64,000 nt of DNA from Castor canadensis (Eukaryota > Chordata > Mammalia > Rodentia > Castoridae): positions 130,327,866 through 130,391,865 of the forward strand of contig NC_133386.1 in NCBI RefSeq assembly GCF_047511655.1, written 5' to 3'. This document shows, one piece after another, positions 58,490-64,000 of the stretch. Positions within the stretch are counted from its first letter, which is position 1. Each line of letters begins with the position of its first letter. The notes under the pieces are model-generated. The model was not told where the DNA came from. It was given only the letters and a program-made list of their open reading frames with translations, and searched no databases. The position numbers and the translations under genes were made by a program.

Positions 58490-58965
58490 CTAAAAGTTGT
58501 ATATATTTATCATGTATAACACTTTTAAAATGTGTATACACTGTAGAATGGCTCAATTAAGTTAATATATGTATTTCCTCAGATATTTATTTTTTCGTGG
58601 TGAGAATACTTAAAACCTGCTTCCTTACCAATTTTCTAAATATGATATATTATTGTAACTATAGATACCATGCTGTATAACAGACCCCCAGAACTTATTC
58701 ATACTAACTGAAACTTTGTTATGTTTTTACTAATAGCTCTCCATCTTCTGGTAACCACCATTCTATTCCATTTCTATGAGTTCACATTTTTTAGATTCCA
58801 CACTTAAATTAGATCATGTGTATTTATCTTTCTGTACCTGGCTTATTACCCAGAAAATAATGTATTCCAGGCTCAACCATTCTGTTGGAAAAACAAAACA
58901 AAACAAAACATGGTTTACTTCTTTCTTAGGACTGAACAGTACTCCATTAACATTATTTTGTCTAG
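58490..58965 (-). mobile_element. Old LINE-1 3' fragment, antisense
   Basis: 3' UTR-like ACCATGCTGTATAACAGACC and CCATCTTCTGGTAACCACCA, then an ORF2-end stretch with ACTGAACAGTACTCCATTAA. An (AAAAC)n run lies at 58890-58910. Not coding. Confidence 0.75.
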
Positions 58966-59392
58966 ATTCAATCATATGTTTTCTGGAACTAGTAATATCG
59001 GGGGTTGAGGGCAGCTTACTATAAGACATGTATTGGAAATCCTTAAATTAAGCAATTGTTTCTTATAATCTGTATCATTTTCTTAGTTGCTGTGTTCATC
59101 CGGTGACTTTCTTACATATTCTCTACTTCAATTCCTTTTCAGTAATTTCAGGGATGGGGATGGTATATTGGAGCGCCACAGTCTTTCCTGGTTCTTTGTT
59201 TGTTTTCAAATAAATGCAAGAAATCTTTAGGATTCTGGAATTGGTTCATCAGTTCATGAAATTTATCTTGGGCACCTCGCAAGTCCATTTTATTAACTGC
59301 TATGAGTGCAGGTTTTGTCTGAAGCGCCCCTTTGTAGAACTCCAACTCTTTTGTGAGCAGTATTATGGTTTCAAAGGCAATTCTGTGTTGAG
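58966..59392 (-). pseudogene. GTPBP10P: GTPBP10 processed-pseudogene fragment
   Basis: The - strand gives [20 protein letters not shown] and [12 protein letters not shown], the G4 motif (NKMD) and following region of the mitochondrial Obg-type GTPase GTPBP10. Past a frame change the DNA still matches the C-terminal coding part (AAACAATTGCTTAATTTA, for codons KQLLNL). About 130 codons of the C-terminal third are present without introns, with stop codons and frame changes. The 5' border near 59392 is abrupt and the 3' side abuts an L1 fragment. No target duplication was found. Confidence 0.85.
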
Positions 59393-59394
59393 TT

Positions 59395-60000
59395 CAGGAA
59401 GAAAGCTGAAATCTGGAAATTTTGTTGCTGAAATACCAGTCCCTTTGCCCAATGTCAACTCACAAATAATGAACGCAGGGTTTTAAGGAAAAGAAAATAA
59501 GGTTTATTATTCATCAGGTGAAGAGGAAGACAGGGAAAGTCAACCTCTCAATGCACTTCTGAGAGAAAATGTTCACTTTTTTAACGGGAGCTTTTTAAAT
59601 TGGAGTATGTGACAAAAATGCATGTCCCACGATAGGTGCTGGCCTTGGTTCTCAGGTGCCCTAGCACCATATCTCAGAAGCTGTAGTCTTGGTTGACAGG
59701 TTTACTCCTTCTTAGTGGTCAGAGAGAGAGAAGTGGGAGAAGACTGCCTGGTTTAATTGGAGAGTAAAGGGTGTTAACCTTGGGCTCTCCAGCATGTAGA
59801 CAAAAGCGGGGGGGGGGGGGGGGGGGGATGTCAGTTTGATTGACAAGCCCAGTAAACTGGCCAGCATGCAAAGTGACCTGCTTGCAGTTCCACAGCAAGT
59901 TAGCACAGGTCTAAGACTAGATTACGACTAGACCTTTAGTCAGCCTCTCTCTTGTCATAATCGAAGATCCCTGGGAAGCATCAGATCAATTAATGTCATA
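59395..60000. other. Unassigned A/T- and G-tract region
   Basis: No gene. ATAAGGTTTATTATTCATCA near 59500 could be an antisense LTR poly(A) region, but I cannot name a family. A 20-base G run lies at 59808-59827. Confidence 0.35.
59808..59827 (+). repeat. Poly(G) run of 20
   Basis: Twenty consecutive G after CAAAAGC. It could form a G-quadruplex and may be miscounted by sequencing. Confidence 0.85.
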
Positions 60001-60004
60001 TTAT

Positions 60005-60218
60005 GTTTGTTTGCAGCACTGGGGATCCCACATGGGGCCTCAGGCATGCTAGGCAAACACTGTACCATTGAGCTACACCCCTTTTTTTGTCTCTTGCTAG
60101 ATAGCCCAGGCTAAACTTCAACTGACTATGTAGCCAAGGTTGGCACTGAACTCACAATCCTCCTGCCCTGTCCTCCCAAGTTCTGGGATTACAGGTGTGT
60201 AGCATCACACCCAGCTCC
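60005..60218 (-). repeat. Antisense ID plus B1-like SINE
   Basis: GCACTGGGGATCCCACATGG, TTGAGCTACACCCC, then GTTCTGGGATTACAGGTGTG. Confidence 0.85.
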
Positions 60219-60374
60219 CATTTTTTAAATCAGTTCTTTTAATCTGTCATTCTCATCATCATCAGTTCATTGACTGAACAAATGTTACTGACAGCTACTA
60301 TATTCCAAGCTCTGTGCAAGAAGCTGAGGCAACCAAAATGAACCAGATAAGATCTGGTTCAGACCCATGATCTT

Positions 60375-60690
60375 AGGGACTGAGTGGTTGTGTTTTCCCC
60401 CACCCCCATCCAGATGTTGAAATCCTAACCCTCAATGTGGTGGCATCAGCAGGCAGAATCTTTGCGTGGTCATGAGGATGAGGTCCTTGTAAATGGGATT
60501 ACAGCCCTTATCAAAGGGACCTCAGAGAGCTCTCTCCCTCTCCACTGTGAAGGTACAACAGTAAGTTGGCAGTGTGGAATCTGGAAGAAGGCCCTTTTGA
60601 GACCCTCTTCCTGATATCCAGCTTTTAAACCTCTCAATGTCTGTTGTTTCTAAACCACCCAATCCATGGTAATTTGTTATGACAGCTCTA
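60375..60690 (+). mobile_element. MLT1/MST-like ERVL-MaLR LTR
   Basis: A fossil LTR: AGATGTTGAAATCCTAACCC, GAGGTCCTTGTAAATGGGAT and GGTAATTTGTTATGACAGC. Old, solo. Confidence 0.75.
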
Positions 60691-60699
60691 AGACCTGCT

Positions 60700-61780
60700 C
60701 ATGAACACACAGTTAGAGTAAAGATGGGGAAAACTATCATCCTGACTGCTGGCCCCGGAATTCCTCTTTGGAAAGGAACTGTTTCTGTGGAGAAAGCTAC
60801 CTTAATAAGCAGAAAGTGCTCTGGAACTACTTTACATGAACAAAGCTGTGGAATTGAGTGAGGGGAGACCAGAGAAATGGTGAGACTGTTAGTGCATGAG
60901 CAAAGGGTGAAAGAAGGACACTATGTGGCCAAGTAGCTGAAGAGGCACCAGGAGGCAGGCTGACTCCTAGAGACTTGAAAGGACTCACTCTATGACCTTG
61001 GCTCTCTGTAAAGTCTCACAAATACTGCGTATGAACAGATTTTGCCTGGAATGTAGTGAAGTAGCAGAATGCGCCCTCTGGATCAGAGATAAAAACATAG
61101 GCCCCAAGTGAGGGAGTAGTGAGTCAGGAGATAAAGTAAAATGTAAGCTGCTGAGAATTTGCAGAAAAATTTAACAGGGCTTTGGCTTTTGTCAGTCATA
61201 AAATTAGTAGTAAATGGTTGGGTGGAGGTCAGTATTACCTAGATCTAAAGAGTCTTGCAGGGCCTAGCTGCCATCGGGGTTACAATGACAAGAGCTGTTG
61301 GTCAATTTATTTCCATAGATCCTTTGGGCTTGGCCTTGAAAGAATTGTGGGAACTTGTCATAGGATAGAGGAGGAGGACAGGCTTATGCAGAGGCATCCA
61401 TGCACATAGAACACAGTGTGTTCAGAGAAGAGAGAGAAGTGCCACGCGGCTAGGACAAAAGCTTAGTGGGAGGAACTGAGATGAGAGGAAGCTGGAGAAG
61501 CAAGTGGCAGCCATGTCATAGAGGCCTCAAAGATAGCTTCAGTTTTTCCCTGTAGACAACGTGCAGCTAGTAGAAAAGCAGGAGAAAGACTCATCCTGTA
61601 GAAACTGACTCTGGGCGGATGCAGCAGTGCCCTCGGGCTTGATTCTTCCCTCCCCTGTTCCCCTTTATGCCTTGTACACATCTCTAACTGCTGCATTCAT
61701 CACGTTCTATCAGCAGTTGATGGTGGTATGTGCTTTGGAGACGAGCTCCAGGAAGGCCATACCGGTATCAGGAAAATGTA
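60700..61780. other. Intergenic, nothing recognised
   Basis: No gene or nameable repeat. Short open frames (for example 61182-61409) have no family resemblance. Confidence 0.4.
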
Positions 61781-61990
61781 ATGTATTTGACAGTCCTGAA
61801 TTCAAATCTTACTTTCTTAACTTACTGAGTGTCCTTGAGCAAGTTTTTTTTTAACCTCTCTAAGCCTCAGCTTTCTCATCTGCAAAGTGGAGAAAATCAC
61901 TGTACCTAAATCAAAGAAGAGTTGTGAAAATAAAAGCTAAAGAAGTACTCAGTATAGTGCCAGGCAAGGTAGCTCCTGTTCTACATATCT
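61780..61990 (-). repeat. MIR fossil
   Basis: CTGAATTCAAATCTTACTTT, CTAAGCCTCAGCTTTCTCAT and AGAGTTGTGAAAATAAAAGC, antisense MIR in order. Confidence 0.7.
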
Positions 61991-62471
61991 TGAGAGCTCT
62001 ATTGGAACACAGAAGGGGAAATCATCGCTGGCAGGGAGGAAAATAAGACAGGATAAACAGAGGACCTTCCCACTTTAAGAGTCTGTTTTGTTTTGTTTTC
62101 ACCTAGTTACAATCATACTTCTGATATGTCAAGAATGCAGCTGAGACATCTGTGCTAGTTCTAATAGGTCAACAAATTCTTTGCTATTCCTGCCTTCAAG
62201 AGGTGGAGTCTTGTTGCCCTCCCCTTGACTGTGGGCTGGACTTAGTAAGTAGCTTCTAACAAATGAAGCAGAAGTGATGGTGGGCTCCTTCAGACACTAG
62301 ATCATGAAAAACAATGCAGCTTGCTCCTTGCTCACTCTTGGATCCCATGGCCAGCTGCCATGTCCTGAGGATATTCAGCAGCCCAGGAAAAGCCCATGTG
62401 AATGGGAACTGAGGGATTAATCATAATTGTAGGTTCAGATTCTAAAAAATATAAAAATTAAAAATAAAATC

Positions 62472-62652
62472 ATTAGCCGGGGGTGGTGGTAACACATCTG
62501 TAATCCCAACATTCCTGCTAAGACAGGAGGGTCATGAGATCGAGGCCAACCTGGACTACTTAGTGAGTTCTAGACCAACCTGGGCTGACACAGTGAGACC
62601 CTGTCTCAAAATAAGAATATATTAAATAAGTCAGTAAATAAATAAATAGAAG
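62472..62652 (+). repeat. B1-like SINE with internal duplication
   Basis: TTAGCCGGGGGTGGTGGTAA, then CCAACCTGGACTACTTAGTG and again CCAACCTGGGCTGACACAGT, and an (AAAT)n tail. Confidence 0.83.
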
Positions 62653-63004
62653 CAAGGTGCCCAGAACCCGCAGAACTGCTGCAGTCTGTGAGATCATCAA
62701 AATCCAGATGCCCTTCTTTTGAGGGAGAAGCTCTTCAGTGATGAGGAGCACTTTCCAGTCATGAGCCATGGCCAGGAACTGGAGCAGAATGGATCAATTT
62801 CTTGAAAGGAAAGAGGACATCACATGGTTTATGAAACACTTCACCAAATTGTTCCATCTGCTTAGACATCCCACTTTGATGACACTTTGAAACTGACATT
62901 GGCCCTATCTGGCATATCTCCCCAATTCTATTCATTCTGAGTAGTGTACTGTGAAGGGAAAAGTGGGGACTTGGGAGTAGGAGAGCTTGGGGTTGGAAGC
63001 CTGT

Positions 63005-63165
63005 TTCAACAGATATTGAGTGACTATGTTATGCCAGCTGCTGGACCTGCTGCCACCACTACAGTAGTAAATAAAAACAAAGTCCCCGTTCTCAAGGAGT
63101 AAGCATTAGTGAGGGAACTAGATAATCACACAAACAAATGTGAAACTACACTCAGCTGGCAGGTG
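63005..63165 (+). repeat. L2 LINE 3' fossil
   Basis: ATATTGAGTGACTATGTTAT, GTCCCCGTTCTCAAGGAGTA and AGGGAACTAGATAATCACAC match the L2 3' region in order. Confidence 0.65.
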
Positions 63166-63787
63166 TACAGGGAAGGACAAGGGGAGGTCAGGAAGTTTCT
63201 GGGGGGAAGAGGTACTTGATCTGAAAGCTAAAAGATAGAGCTAATTTGCCTAAGGTGTGAAGGAAGAACATTCCAGATGTGTAAAGGTGCAGTGACAGGA
63301 GGGAATGGGCTTGTACCAGAGGGTGAAAGCAGGTCAGTGTAGCTAGAGTAGTGAAGAGGACAGGGTGAATGTGAGAGAGATCCAGGAGGCCAGCTAGACA
63401 GGACTCGGCAACAGCAGTTAAAGTGCTTCCAGCAGGAAGAACAGACAACCTGACCAACAGTGGCTTAAACACTTCATTGTGACATGTCTCCTCACATGGT
63501 AAATCTGGAAGTAGAAGGGATTAGCTCAGCAGCACAGGCACAGCAAGAGGCACTATTTCCTCACAAAGGAGTCCAGTTTCATGCCTCATGTTTTAGTCTA
63601 AAGTAGGAAGAATAAAGGACAAAATGCATGACAACTGTCTCTTTTTTGTTACTTACAACTCACAAAATAAAATTCTAGGTTATTGGTGGACAACATTGTC
63701 TTACACATACGTGAAACAGGCCAAAAATAAATAGCAACTTCACAGATTAAAAAAACAAAAATTTTTAGTCCTTTTCTTGGGGTTGGG

Positions 63788-64000
63788 GGCACGACTGGGG
63801 TTTAATTTTTTTTATTTATTATTTATTTATTTGGCAGGACAAGGGTCTGAACTCACACTCAGTAGGCAGGTGTTCTACCACTTGAGCCATACCTCCAGTC
63901 TATTTTGCTCTGGTTATTTTGGAGATGGAGTCTTGCAAACTTTTTGCCCAGGCTGGCCTAAAACTTTCAATCCCCTGCCTTATTCTCATGAGTGTTGGGA
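63788..64000 (-). repeat. Composite B1-dID SINE, antisense, cut by window end
   Basis: (TTTA)n, AAGGGTCTGAACTCACACTC, CACTTGAGCCATACCTCC and a B1-like reverse half running off the window. Confidence 0.87.

Overview
This is a mammalian nuclear DNA window. It has spliced genes, a CpG-island promoter, and many 7SL-derived and tRNA-derived SINEs, LINE-1 pieces, MIR/L2 fossils and LTR remnants. The SINEs are single ID-like elements plus a composite of a B1-like (7SL) left half and an ID-like right half (the B1-dID type). That repertoire points to a non-muroid rodent. My best guess is a beaver-like species (Castor), but this is recognition, not proof.

Layout. Positions 1-1470 look like the end of the GAB2 3' UTR on the + strand. 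A gene-free gap of about 0.9 kb follows. USP35 lies on the - strand, with a 3' UTR from about 2396, coding exons from 3411 to 15978, and a noncoding first exon expected near 22.0-22.3 kb. I could trace ten coding exons with canonical splice sites and continuous reading phase. They sum to 3057 nt, or 1018 codons plus stop, the length I know for human USP35. The catalytic Cys and His fall at residues 450 and 862. A CpG island at about 22.03-23.08 kb sits between USP35 and KCTD21 and is probably a shared divergent promoter. KCTD21 lies on the + strand. Its noncoding exon 1 is probably in the island, followed by an intron of about 14 kb and one exon carrying the whole 260-codon ORF (36773-37555) and a 3' UTR to about 39.55 kb. 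From about 39.6 kb to the end I see no host gene. This part is intergenic repeat-rich DNA with two processed pseudogenes (RPL14 and GTPBP10), nested LTR fossils, LINE-1 fragments and many SINEs. The order GAB2-USP35-KCTD21 matches human 11q14.1, so the window is ordinary conserved synteny.

The genes do not form a pathway. USP35 is a cysteine-protease deubiquitinase and KCTD21 is a BTB adaptor for Cullin-3 ubiquitin ligase, so the shared promoter drives one gene that removes ubiquitin and one that helps attach it. I found no undescribed biological system. The most useful observations are the divergent promoter with two opposed ZNF143-like sites, the intact composite SINEs with clear target duplications, the two retropseudogenes, the nested LTRs, and a 26-bp exact repeat at two otherwise unexplained loci.
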